Assembly: GCF_000166135.1 (NCBI RefSeq)
Contig: NC_014666.1
Location: forward strand, 1,178,001-1,242,000
Reading direction: 5' to 3'
Source of the DNA: Pseudofrankia inefficax
Lineage (GTDB): Bacteria; Actinomycetota; Actinomycetes; Frankiales; Frankiaceae
Length of the DNA stretch: 64,000 nt
Position 1 is the stretch's first letter. Each line of letters opens with the position of its first letter. A program made the translations under genes and the position numbers. Positions 39,801 through 47,256 of the stretch are shown in pieces. Below the pieces are notes generated by a model. That model did not search any database. It was not told the origin of the DNA and saw only the letters and a program-made list of their open reading frames with translations.

Positions 39801-41356
39801 CAGCGGCCGGACCGCTGGCCGCTCCCGAGCCGTCCTACCTCGCGCCGGTCCCCGCTGGCCCGGCGACCTCCGCGATCCCGGTCGCCGTGCCGACCGGCGC
39901 CCTGCCGATGCCACCGCCAGGCCTGGCCCAGCGGCCGGTCCCGTCGGCGGCACCGCTGGCCGGCCCGCCATTGACGGGGCCGCCGATCACGGGCTCACCG
40001 CTGGTGGGGCCGCCGCTGACGGGGTCGCCGCTGGTCGGCCCGCCGGTGACCGGGCTGCCGCCTCGGATGGGCGTCCCGGCGGCGGCGCCGCCAGCCGGCC
40101 CGCCGGCCATGCCGCTCGCGGCGCCGCTGGGCGGGCCCCTGCCGGCCGGCGCCCTGCCGCCTCCGGCGGTCACCGGGCCGGTCCCGGTCGTGGTCCCGTC
40201 GGCGCAGCAGCTCCCACCCCCCGGATTTCCCACGGGTACCGGCCCGAACCCGCTCCCCACGGCCACCGTCGGGCCGGACCGGCAGCCGGAGCGGCCGTTG
40301 CCGCCGATGGTGAATCCACCGACCGGCGCCGGCCTGCCCATCGTCGGTCAGGTGGGTGGCCCGCCCCGGCCCGGCCCCGCGTCGGCCGTCGTGCCGCCCA
40401 TGCCCACCGTGCCGCCCATGCCCACCGTGCCGCCCATGTCGACCGTGCCGCCCATGTCGACCGGGCTGCCCATGTCGACCGGGCCACTGCCCAGCGCGCC
40501 AGGACCGGAGGAGGAGATCCCGAGCGGCCCCGGCTGGTTCCGCCCGGCGATGCCCGTCCCTGTGGTCGCCTTCCAGCCGTTCCCGGCCGTCCCGCCGGGC
40601 GAGCCCGGCGGGGAGCCTGCGTGGACCCCGTCGGTACCGGGTGACGCCGGCTCGGACCCCGCGGGCCCAGCGGGCCGGCTCCCGGCGCTTGGCGTGCCCG
40701 CCGGGCCGGACTCGCGCGCTGGCTGGACGCTGCCCGCGACCCATACCGACCTCTTCGCCCCCGCTGGCCAGGACGGCACCGCCGGGTTCGGCGCGCGGAC
40801 CTGGCCGCCCGGGCTGGCCACGGTCCCCGGCGCCGCTGGCGGCACGCCGCCCGGCGGCGACGACGCCGGCCAGCCGGGTGCCGCCGGTGCTGCCGGTGCT
40901 GCCGGTCGGCCGGGCCGGTCCGGCCGGTCCGACTCGGCGGACGGCCTGCTGGAGGACCTGGACGACGAGGCTGACGAGGCCGACGAGCACGCCGACGACG
41001 ATCGGTTCGACGACGACCTGGACGACGACGAGGCCGGCTCGGGCGAGCCCCGGGTGTCCTACTTCTCGACCCGGGCGGGCTGGCGTCGGCGCGTCCTTCG
41101 GGTGCGGGTCCGCACCGACGGCGCGGTGCCCGAGCTCGTGCTGGTCGCCCGGCCGGGGACGGTGCCGCCCGCCACTCTCGGCGAGGGCCAGGCGCTCGCC
41201 CGGCTCGCGCCGTGCGCCGAGCGAGCCACCAGGACGATGGACGTCCGGCTCGAGGGCGCCCTGCTGCCGTGGGGCATCCGGCTGCTGCCCGCGTCCGGAG
41301 AGGGCGGCGACCTCACGGTTGACCACCCGCCGGACGACGCGCTCGTCATTCGCTGA
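36833..41356 (+). CDS. Giant zinc-ribbon/FN3-like protein of the Ter-Hsp70 locus, with possible J-like segment
   Basis: A 1507-residue protein I cannot assign to one named family. Seen in order: an all-helical N-terminus to about 190; a segment at about 197-260 (SLWAFLGVAPESPPARLAAAYEAV interrupted for length, ARRPHDREKT, LLEADPAAY) that resembles a degenerate J domain, with PHD where HPD is expected; two zinc ribbons at about 332-380 (CPGC, CRYC, CPSC, CRHC); a helical region; beta-rich repeats at about 535-975 that look FN3-like; a Pro-rich linker to about 1360 with PPMPTV/PPMSTV and GPPLTGSP units; an acidic patch (DLDDEADEADEHADDD); and a last beta domain. GTG 36833 starts it. It could be the co-chaperone or client adaptor of the upstream Hsp70. 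No signal peptide or membrane segment is seen. Confidence 0.75.
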   Translation: MSAAFDGSGYRQRVLAVLRARSPLRIDDPFLVADLDPEDSHSDAEVQARLARVLGFLQRERGSAKYATLATELVRRRAEWEAPLLDPAQRDRVRALVVEARRDGETERLAKVDGYLATVRERFGGIPTSRVDGLRRLAAQAGVTGERFDVRLARERIIEDAPGARVAPLPADARGQIRDRLDELRALRRGDHASTASLWAFLGVAPESPPARLAAAYEAVAAVNARRPHDREKTVTADLLALVRARLLEADPAAYSAGLLVDAADELRGAVEEHVLLDGEITAVAFEGLMRRALATGRGLSATQIRTVVLGLARDLGVPVSTGATVDFVVCPGCARPEPVGEVRVCRYCDTDLYIGCPSCSRLTEAAAVVCRHCGQSVRQSRDATEAVAAIRRALDEGRPAQAVELVGRARPLLVALGGPTGAVGEELAARAAAALAAAEAGWRALADDRAAGRAQAALDRARWLVAQAADVRGPDGRDGAEVLGELTVAQAMIRRRVDAALGLPPAQREAALVAVLASASDSPEALAALAALPLAAPADLVAVPTVATGPTGAVLLRWRSADTAAPVSFRVDRVVAGTLGVPPTRSGLGTTTVAELTDAGAPAWVPVFYEVTAFSASRRSALARTAPLVLTREVEQLRAQQTADGVRLTWRLDGPVQVVTVERAVDAVDAVDPSVVPEADEDGDPATGGTVPSAARVVDRSVRHTRAGGGTLTDPDVQPGVTYRYRLSVEYVAADGMPARTAGVEVSVAVVARPLPVLDLAVSYSAGGTMLRWTAPPGPEVRVYATPGVLPDMGAPPGGRFGPPPAAPVGPFGPENVDLPLEALTGPVRLVGTSRRGRLLDPAAVGPVVYTPVSVLGGRGVIGRPVQHIAPGGVTELRAEDRGDELVLFFRLAPGLTEARVLWRRDRTPTGPDDPTASAATVTVAGLQPRGGGWRLSAPRDGWPYYVACFPVFRVGGQPRAAAAGAEVVVRAPARPRVDAGTAPPLAAAAAGPLAAPEPSYLAPVPAGPATSAIPVAVPTGALPMPPPGLAQRPVPSAAPLAGPPLTGPPITGSPLVGPPLTGSPLVGPPVTGLPPRMGVPAAAPPAGPPAMPLAAPLGGPLPAGALPPPAVTGPVPVVVPSAQQLPPPGFPTGTGPNPLPTATVGPDRQPERPLPPMVNPPTGAGLPIVGQVGGPPRPGPASAVVPPMPTVPPMPTVPPMSTVPPMSTGLPMSTGPLPSAPGPEEEIPSGPGWFRPAMPVPVVAFQPFPAVPPGEPGGEPAWTPSVPGDAGSDPAGPAGRLPALGVPAGPDSRAGWTLPATHTDLFAPAGQDGTAGFGARTWPPGLATVPGAAGGTPPGGDDAGQPGAAGAAGAAGRPGRSGRSDSADGLLEDLDDEADEADEHADDDRFDDDLDDDEAGSGEPRVSYFSTRAGWRRRVLRVRVRTDGAVPELVLVARPGTVPPATLGEGQALARLAPCAERATRTMDVRLEGALLPWGIRLLPASGEGGDLTVDHPPDDALVIR

Positions 41357-41838
41357 GCCGCGCTGTTCGCCGGATGGATGGCGAAATGTCATCCGCGCGA
41401 GCCGGATCGGGATGCGCGACGTATTCGACCGATCGGTCTTCAGTAATGTCCGCGCTCCGGCCCGGCTCCGGGTGAACCGAAGATGGCCGCCAAACAAGCC
41501 GGCGGCGGAGCACGGGTGGACCCTCCGGCCCGCGAGGCCGGGCCTGAGCCCGCTGTAGCCCAGCGTGTGACCCCTATTACTACACGTGTGTAGCAGTAGG
41601 TGAGCGGTTGATCCTCGTCCGGATCCGTGTTCACACTGGCGTAGATCGCGTGGGACGTGGACATTACAAGAAAATGTCGTGATGGCGTCAGTGACCCGTT
41701 TCCCGGCGGTCTTCGTCATTGTGGGGGTACGTTCCCCGCGTCGGGCGTTGCCCCAGGTCCGGCGGCGATCGGGGGTGAAGCCGGGCCGGCCCCGGGCGCG
41801 CAGCGTCAAGCCCGTCGAGCCTTGAAGGAGCCGCTCTG
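41357..41838. other. Intergenic region upstream of the biosynthetic module, relatively AT-rich
   Basis: A 482-bp gap with lower GC than its surroundings between 41560 and 41690. Two small dyads stand out: CTACAC-GT-GTGTAG at 41580-41593, flanked by further imperfect symmetry (ACTA/AGTA type), and GACATT...AATGTC near 41659-41678. Both look like regulator sites or promoter neighbourhoods for the operon starting at 41839. No gene is seen. Confidence 0.45.
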
Positions 41839-43032
41839 GTGCGACACTTCGCCTTCCTCGACCCGGCGGCTCGTGACGCGTTGTTCCACTGCCCGCCGAA
41901 GGAGATCAGCCGCGACGACGACCGCCGGCTGGTCGCCACGGCCCTCGGCGCGACGCTGTACGCACCCGGGACCCGGCCGAAGCTCGCCGACGACGTGCGC
42001 CGCCAGTCGGCGGCCGGCGTCGCGTCGATGGTCCTCTGCCTGGAGGACGCGATCTCCGACGGCGACGTGCCGGCGGCCGAGGCGAACGTGGTGCGCGCGC
42101 TCAACGAACTGGGTGAGAACCCGCCGACCGTCGGCGACAGCCCGGGCCTGATCTTCGTCCGGGTCCGCTCGGCCGAGCAGATCCCGGCCCTGGTCGCGGG
42201 CCTCACGCCGGCCGCCGCCGACGTGCTCGCCGGCTTCGTCCTGCCGAAGTTCGTCGAGGACTCGGGCGAGGTGTCGATGGCCGCCGTGCTGCAGGCCTGC
42301 GACCGCCTGGGCCGGCAGCTGTGGGCGATGCCGGTGCTGGAGAGCCCCGAGGTGATCCACCGGGAGACCAGGCTGGAGACGCTGCTGGGGGTGCGCCGGC
42401 TGGTCGACAAGCACGCCGACCACGTCCTCGCCGTCCGGCTGGGCGCGACCGACCTGTCTGGCCTCTACGGGCTGCGCCGCGACCGCGACCTGACCATCTA
42501 CGACATCGCCGTGGTCCGCGACTGCATCGCCGACATCGTCAACGTCTGCGCCCGCGGCGGCGACCACGTCGTCACCGGCCCGGTGTGGGAGTACTTCGCC
42601 CAGCCGGAGCGGTTGTTCGTCAGCTCGCTGCGAGTCACCCCGTTCGCCACCGCCGACCTCGCCGACCCGGTCGTCCAGGGCCCCGCGATGCGCCGCGACC
42701 TGGTCTCGGCCGACCTGGACCGGCTGATCAAGGAGGTCGTGCTCGACAAGGCGAACGGCCTGATCGGCAAGACCGTGATCCACCCCAGCCACGTCGCGGC
42801 CGTGCACGCGCTCTACGTCGTCACCCATGAGGAGTACGAGGACGCGCTCACGGTCGCCGACGGCGAGACCGGCGGGGTCCGGCGCAGCAGCTACGCCAAC
42901 AAGATGAACGAGCTGCGCCCGCACCGGCGGTGGGCCCAGACCGTGCTGCGCCGCGCCGAGGCCTTCGGCGTCCTGAAGGCGGGCCACACCTTCGTCGACG
43001 TCCTGGCGGCCAGCCAGGCGGTGATGTCGTGA
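41839..43032 (+). CDS. TIM-barrel C-C bond lyase (HpcH/citrate lyase beta-like) of the Ter module
   Basis: A 397-residue aldolase/lyase-type TIM barrel. It has an N-terminal RHFAFLDPAARDALFHCPP, then TLYAPGTRPKLADDV, VLCLEDAISDGDV (metal/acid cluster as in CitE-like lyases), VRVRSAEQI, FVLPKFVE, WAMPVLESPEVI, VRLGATDLSGLYGLRR and IGKTVIHPSHV. This fits the 'C-C_Bond_Lyase' family linked to Ter systems rather than citrate lyase proper, because no citrate lyase alpha or ACP genes are near. It probably cleaves or forms a C-C bond on an acyl or sugar-derived intermediate. GTG 41839 follows GAAGGAG. Confidence 0.85.
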   Translation: MRHFAFLDPAARDALFHCPPKEISRDDDRRLVATALGATLYAPGTRPKLADDVRRQSAAGVASMVLCLEDAISDGDVPAAEANVVRALNELGENPPTVGDSPGLIFVRVRSAEQIPALVAGLTPAAADVLAGFVLPKFVEDSGEVSMAAVLQACDRLGRQLWAMPVLESPEVIHRETRLETLLGVRRLVDKHADHVLAVRLGATDLSGLYGLRRDRDLTIYDIAVVRDCIADIVNVCARGGDHVVTGPVWEYFAQPERLFVSSLRVTPFATADLADPVVQGPAMRRDLVSADLDRLIKEVVLDKANGLIGKTVIHPSHVAAVHALYVVTHEEYEDALTVADGETGGVRRSSYANKMNELRPHRRWAQTVLRRAEAFGVLKAGHTFVDVLAASQAVMS

Positions 43033-43300
43033 GCCCGCGCGCAGCGGGAAGTATGAGCGGTCCTGTTTCCGGCCTGCTGGCGTCCGAGGGGCCGGCGTGA
43101 GCCCGCGCACAGCGGGATCGATGAGCGAGCCTCTTTCCGGCCTGCTGGCGTCCGGGAACCTGGCGTGAGCCCGCGCACAGCGGGATCGATGAGCGAGCCT
43201 CTTTCCGGCCTGCTGGCGTCCGGGAACCTGGCGTGAGCCCGCTCGCAGCGGGATCCACGAGCGGGCCCGTTTCCGGTCTCCTGGTGTCCGGGGTGCCGGC
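43029..43300. repeat. 68-bp tandem repeat, four units
   Basis: Four head-to-tail 68-bp units start at 43029, 43097, 43165 and 43233. Units 2 and 3 are identical or nearly so; units 1 and 4 diverge. Each begins GTGAGCCCG, includes a small CCCGC-GCGGG hairpin and ends around GCTGGCGTCCGGG. The first unit overlaps the lyase stop codon. At 68 bp the frame shifts every unit, so the array is not coding as a whole. The array fills the gap between the lyase and PRTase genes. Confidence 0.9.
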
Positions 43301-43343
43301 GTCCGACCGGCCCGCGTCGCGGGGACCCGCGCAGGGGAGTGGT

Positions 43344-44663
43344 GTGGACGACGACTGGCTGTGGGAGGCGCTCGGGCTCGTCGCCGAGGTGACCGAGGAC
43401 GCCACCGGTGGCGGGCTGCGCGGCCTGGTCGGGCTCGCGCTGCGGCGCAACCCGCGCCGCGCGCACCTGCTGGTAAGCCGGGTGCTCGGCAAGCACCTGC
43501 CGGTCCCGCCGGCGGTCGCGCTCGAGGCAGGGGCGGCGCTCGCCGCCAGAGCCCGGGCCGGCTCCGCCGCCGCCCAGGCGTCCCTGGCCAGCGGCGAGAC
43601 CGTGTTCGTGCTCGGCTACTGCGAGACGGCGACCGCGCTCGGGCACGCCGTCGCGGACGGGATGCCGGGCGCCGACTACCTGCACACCACCCGCCGGGCC
43701 GTGGCCGGGATGCGCTCCGAGCTGGAGCTCGCCGAGGCGCACTCGCACGCCGTCCACCACTGGCTGCTGCCCGCCGATCGGCGCCTGCTGACCGACCCGC
43801 GCCCCCTGTTGCTCGTCGACGACGAGCTGTCCACCGGCAACACCGCGATCGGGACGATCCGGGCCCTGCACGCGCTCGCCCCCCGGCCCGCCTACACGGT
43901 CGCCGCGTTGCTGGACGCCCGGCCGGCCCCGGCGCGGGCGGCCTTCGACCGGCTCGCCGACGAGCTGGGCGTGCCGGTCGACGTCGTCTCGCTGGTCTCG
44001 GCGACCGTCCAGGTGCCCGCGGACGTCGCCGAGCGGGCCAGCGCGATCCGCGCGCGGTTCGCCGCTCCCAGCCCGGAGAACGAAGCCGACGCCGCGCGTG
44101 GCCGGGTGAGCTGGGTGCGGCCGCCATGGCCGGCCGAGCTGCCCGACGGCGGGCGCCACGGCTGGACGCCCGCGCACGGCCGGCTGCTCGACGAGGTCGT
44201 CGACGCGGCGGGCGCCTCGATCGCCGCCCGGCTTACCGCCCCGGCCGGACGGACCCTCGTGCTGGGCACCGAGGAGCTCATGTACACGCCGATGCGACTG
44301 GCGGCGGCCCTCGCCGGGGTGACCGGCGGCGACGTGCGCTACCAGTCGACGACGCGCTCGCCGGTGCACCCGCTGGACGTCCCCGGCTACGCGATCCGCA
44401 CCGCGCTGGAATTCCCCGCGCCCGACGACCCGAGCCGGGTCAGCCAGGTCTACAACGTCGGGCCCGCCCGTCACGGCGGCGCCACGGACAGCTCGGCCGC
44501 CGGCCGCTATGACGACATCGTGGTGGTCGTCGACGGCGGGGTCGACGCCGCGGCCGACCGCGGTGACGGCCCGGCCCTGGCTGGGCTGGTCGAGGCGTTG
44601 CGCACCCACGCGCCGGTCACAGTCCTCACCCTGCCGTCGTTCGTCCCGGAAGGCGCCCGATGA
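43344..44663 (+). CDS. Phosphoribosyltransferase with C-terminal TRSP domain
   Basis: A 439-residue protein. The PRPP-binding loop is LLLVDDELSTGNTA near residue 157, diagnostic of type I phosphoribosyltransferases, with GYCETATALGHAVADGM upstream. The C-terminal domain contains the exact TTRSP motif (336-340) and TALEF, so it belongs to the PRTase_2-TRSP family found in Ter operons. It is predicted to attach or remove a ribose-phosphate in making a nucleoside-like compound. I chose GTG 43344, with GGGGAG just upstream, over GTG 43233 because the longer reading would start inside the 68-bp repeat. Confidence 0.86.
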   Translation: MDDDWLWEALGLVAEVTEDATGGGLRGLVGLALRRNPRRAHLLVSRVLGKHLPVPPAVALEAGAALAARARAGSAAAQASLASGETVFVLGYCETATALGHAVADGMPGADYLHTTRRAVAGMRSELELAEAHSHAVHHWLLPADRRLLTDPRPLLLVDDELSTGNTAIGTIRALHALAPRPAYTVAALLDARPAPARAAFDRLADELGVPVDVVSLVSATVQVPADVAERASAIRARFAAPSPENEADAARGRVSWVRPPWPAELPDGGRHGWTPAHGRLLDEVVDAAGASIAARLTAPAGRTLVLGTEELMYTPMRLAAALAGVTGGDVRYQSTTRSPVHPLDVPGYAIRTALEFPAPDDPSRVSQVYNVGPARHGGATDSSAAGRYDDIVVVVDGGVDAAADRGDGPALAGLVEALRTHAPVTVLTLPSFVPEGAR

Positions 44664-45982
44664 CCGCGACCACTCAGCCTGCCGCGACCACTCAGCCTGC
44701 CGCGGCGACCCAGCCTCCCGCGACGACTCAGCCTGCCCCGGCGACCCAGCCTCCCGCGACCACTCAGCCGGCCGCGGCGACCGGACGCCACCCCGGCCCG
44801 GTCCCGGTGGACGCCCCGGCGGAGGCCGGCCTGCCGGGCACGATCGGCTCCGGCTCCTACGACCCGGCCGACGTCACCTTCCTGCTCAAGGACCTCTCCG
44901 CCGCCGACCTCGAACGGGCGACCGAGGACCGCGAGGAGGACATGCAGCGCGGCCGGCACTACTCGGAGGACCTGCCGGTCGAGTACCAGCCGGACGAGAG
45001 CTACCTGGCGCTGTACCACCAGGCGCTGGAGCGCTCGGCGACCCGGGTGGCGCTGGCGGTGGGGCTGGTCTGTGAGCTGGTCCGGGTGGCCAAGCCCGCG
45101 CCGGTGCTCGTCTCGATCGCCCGTGCCGGCACTCCGATCGGCATCCTGATGCGCCGCTGGTACGCCTACAGCCTCGGGCTGGACGTGCCGCACTACGCCA
45201 TCTCGGTGATCAAGGACCGGGGCATCGACCTGAACGCCGTCCGGTACCTCACCGAGCGCCACGACCCGGCCGCCCTCCAGTTCGTCGACGGCTGGACGGG
45301 CAAGGGCGTGATGACCCGCGTCCTGGCCGAGGCGGCACCGGGCCTCGGCCTGGACGACACGATGGCCGTCCTCGCCGACCCGGCCCGCTGCGTCTCCCTC
45401 TACGGCACCCGCGACGACTTCCTGATCCCGAGCGCCTGCCTGAACTCGACCGTCTCCGGCCTGGTCAGCCGTACGGTGCTGAACGCCGAGCACATCGGCC
45501 CGGCCGACTTCCACGGCGCCAAGTACTACCGCGACCTGGAGCCGCACGACCTGTCCCGCCACTTCATCGAGACGGTCGTCGCCCGGTTCCCGGAGGTCGC
45601 CGCCGAGGTGGCCGCGACCTGGCCCGAGCTGTGGTCGTCCGACCGGACCCCGACGTGGGCCGGCTGGGCCGCCGTCGAGCGGATCGCCGAGCGCTACGAG
45701 ATCCCGGACGTCGCCATGGTCAAGCCGGGGGTCGGCGAGGCCACCCGGGTGCTGCTGCGCCGGGTGCCGTGGCGGGTCCTGGTGGCCCCGGACCGGGTCG
45801 AGGAGCTGCCGCATGTGCTGGCGCTGGCCGAGGCTCGCGGCGTGCCGGTCGAGGAGATGCCAGGCCTGCCGTTCTCCTGCGTCGGTCTGGTCCGCCCCGT
45901 GCGGGCCGACGGCGAGGCACCCGTGTTCCACACCCCGCAGTCGCGCTGGCGCCCCTCCGACGTAGCGGAGGGCGGCCAGTGA
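44660..45982 (+). CDS. PRTase-like protein with C-terminal PELOTA RNA-binding domain
   Basis: A 440-residue protein whose ATG overlaps the previous stop by 4 bp. Residues 1-42 are a Thr/Gln/Pro/Ala array (ATTQPA and ATQPPA units). The core has YDPADVTFLLKDLSAADLE, VLVSIARAGTPIGILMRRW, HYAISVIKDRGID and FVDGWTGKG, the family sometimes labelled 'cysteine protease StiP' but classed by comparative genomics as PRTase_1. The last part (about 365-425: WRVLVAPDRVEELPHVLALAEARGV, interrupted, GLVRPV) matches the PELOTA-type RNA-binding fold. It is coupled to the HAD gene downstream. A pairing of PRTase and RNA-binding domains suggests a nucleotide or RNA substrate. Confidence 0.85.
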   Translation: MTATTQPAATTQPAAATQPPATTQPAPATQPPATTQPAAATGRHPGPVPVDAPAEAGLPGTIGSGSYDPADVTFLLKDLSAADLERATEDREEDMQRGRHYSEDLPVEYQPDESYLALYHQALERSATRVALAVGLVCELVRVAKPAPVLVSIARAGTPIGILMRRWYAYSLGLDVPHYAISVIKDRGIDLNAVRYLTERHDPAALQFVDGWTGKGVMTRVLAEAAPGLGLDDTMAVLADPARCVSLYGTRDDFLIPSACLNSTVSGLVSRTVLNAEHIGPADFHGAKYYRDLEPHDLSRHFIETVVARFPEVAAEVAATWPELWSSDRTPTWAGWAAVERIAERYEIPDVAMVKPGVGEATRVLLRRVPWRVLVAPDRVEELPHVLALAEARGVPVEEMPGLPFSCVGLVRPVRADGEAPVFHTPQSRWRPSDVAEGGQ

Positions 45983-46824
45983 CGCCGGCCCCGGCCGCGC
46001 GCTGGCTGGTGGCCTGTGATCTCGACCAGACGCTGATCTTCTCCCGCCGCTCGTTCCGGCTGCCGCCGGGCGTGGCCGAACCGGACCTGGTCCTCGTGGA
46101 GCGGCTGAACGGGGAGCCGGCGGCGTTCATGACCGCGCCGGCCTTCGCGGGCGTCGCCGAGCTTGCCCGGCGAGCGGTCCTGGTGCCGGTGACGACTCGC
46201 ACGCTGGGCCAGTACCGCCGGGTCGACCTGGGAGTGACGCCGCCGTTCGCGGTCGCCGCCAACGGCGGCCACGTGCTCGTCGACGGCGAGCCTGATCCGG
46301 GCTGGGCGGCCGCCGTCGCCGCCCGGCTGCGCGACGCGGCGCCGCTCGCCGAGGTGCTCGTCCTCGCCGAGCGGCTCGCCACCGGCGGCTGGTGCCGGCT
46401 GACCCGCGTCGCCGACGACCTCTTCGTCTACCTCGTCGCCCACGAGCGCGACGGCATCCCCGACCTGGCAGCGGTCACCGCCGAGCTCGCCGCCGCGGGG
46501 TGGACGGTCTCGGTCCAGGGCCGCAAGGTCTACTTCGTGCCCGCGACGCTCACCAAGCAGGCGGCCCTCGCCGAGGTGGCCCGCCGCGCCCACACCGACC
46601 GGACCGCCGCCGCCGGCGACTCGCTCCTCGACGCGCCGATGCTCGCCGCCGCCGACGTCGCGGTGCGCCCGGCCCACGGTGAGCTGCACGACCGTGCCTG
46701 GGATGCCCCCAACCTGCGCGTCACCGCCGCCGCGGGCATCCTGGGCGGCGCGGAGATCGTCGGCCAGCTCGTCACCGTCGTCACGGACGCCATGGCCTTT
46801 CCCGCGGGCCGCCCTGCTGGTTAG
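45979..46824 (+). CDS. HAD-superfamily phosphatase of the Ter module
   Basis: A 281-residue HAD hydrolase starting at GTG 45979, overlapping the previous stop. Motif I is ACDLDQTLIF, motif II is VPVTTRT, and motif IV is AAGDSLLDAPML, with a Lys (VYFVPATLTKQ) as motif III. The C2 cap between motifs II and III resembles sucrose-phosphatase/Cof-type enzymes. It should remove a phosphate late in the pathway run by the two PRTases and the lyase. Its last codons (GRPAG) lie inside the first unit of the 73-bp repeat array. Confidence 0.88.
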   Translation: MTPAPAARWLVACDLDQTLIFSRRSFRLPPGVAEPDLVLVERLNGEPAAFMTAPAFAGVAELARRAVLVPVTTRTLGQYRRVDLGVTPPFAVAANGGHVLVDGEPDPGWAAAVAARLRDAAPLAEVLVLAERLATGGWCRLTRVADDLFVYLVAHERDGIPDLAAVTAELAAAGWTVSVQGRKVYFVPATLTKQAALAEVARRAHTDRTAAAGDSLLDAPMLAAADVAVRPAHGELHDRAWDAPNLRVTAAAGILGGAEIVGQLVTVVTDAMAFPAGRPAG

Positions 46825-47099
46825 GGGTGGCGGTCCGGGGATTGTCTCGTGTGATGCGGACGGCGATGGCCTGGCCGCGGGCCGCCCTGCTGGTTAGGGG
46901 TGGCGGTCCGGGGATTGTCTCGTGTGATGCGGACGGCGATGGCCTGGCCGCGGGCCGCCCTGCTGGTTAGGGGTGGCGGTCCGGGGATTGTCTCGTGTGA
47001 TGCGGACGGCGATGGCCTGGCCGCGAGCTGCCCTGCCGGCCAGGGGTAGCGGTCCGGGGATTGTCTCGTGCAGCGCGGTCCCGATGGCCTGTGCGGTCG
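46808..47099. repeat. 73-bp tandem repeat, four units
   Basis: Units start at 46808, 46881, 46954 and 47027. The first three are nearly identical (GCCGCCCTGCTGGTTAGGGG at the start, GGTCCGGGGATTGTCTCGTG in the middle); the fourth diverges. The first unit includes the last codons and stop of the HAD gene, so every unit carries a copy of that gene end (TTAGGGG), as expected if the array grew by duplicating the 3' end of the gene and its flank. Confidence 0.9.
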
Positions 47100-47256
47100 G
47101 ATGCGGGGCGAGCCTGAACGAGCATCGCGTCGCGGGCTCCTGGTAGAGGTCTTCAGGAGAAATGCCTTCGCCGTCACATGAGGTCGAGGACGGGTTCGCG
47201 CGAAAGCGCGCGGCGAGGCCTTCGCGATGGGGCCTAGCCGGGCCTAGGCCCGCCGT
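47100..47256. terminator. Hairpins at the 3' end of the HNH gene
   Basis: GGGCCTA / TAGGCCC (47230-47251, 8-nt loop) lies just past the stop of the minus-strand HNH gene and could end its transcript. Another small hairpin, CGCGC-GAAA-GCGCG, with a stable tetraloop lies about 30 bp further (near 47197-47210). The rest of the segment shows nothing. Confidence 0.45.

Noticed and set aside
41839-43032. Citrate lyase beta subunit or malyl-CoA lyase of the ethylmalonyl-CoA pathway
   Set aside because: The TIM-barrel family is related, but the 397-residue length and coupling to the TRSP and PELOTA genes point to the Ter-linked C-C lyase. A malyl-CoA lyase role is not excluded by sequence alone.
43029-43300. 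CRISPR-like array
   Set aside because: The 68-bp units are contiguous with no unique spacers, and no cas genes are near; it is a plain tandem repeat.
44660-45982. Cysteine protease (StiP) function
   Set aside because: The label exists in databases, but I see no protease Cys-His motif; the core matches PRTase_1 with a PELOTA domain.
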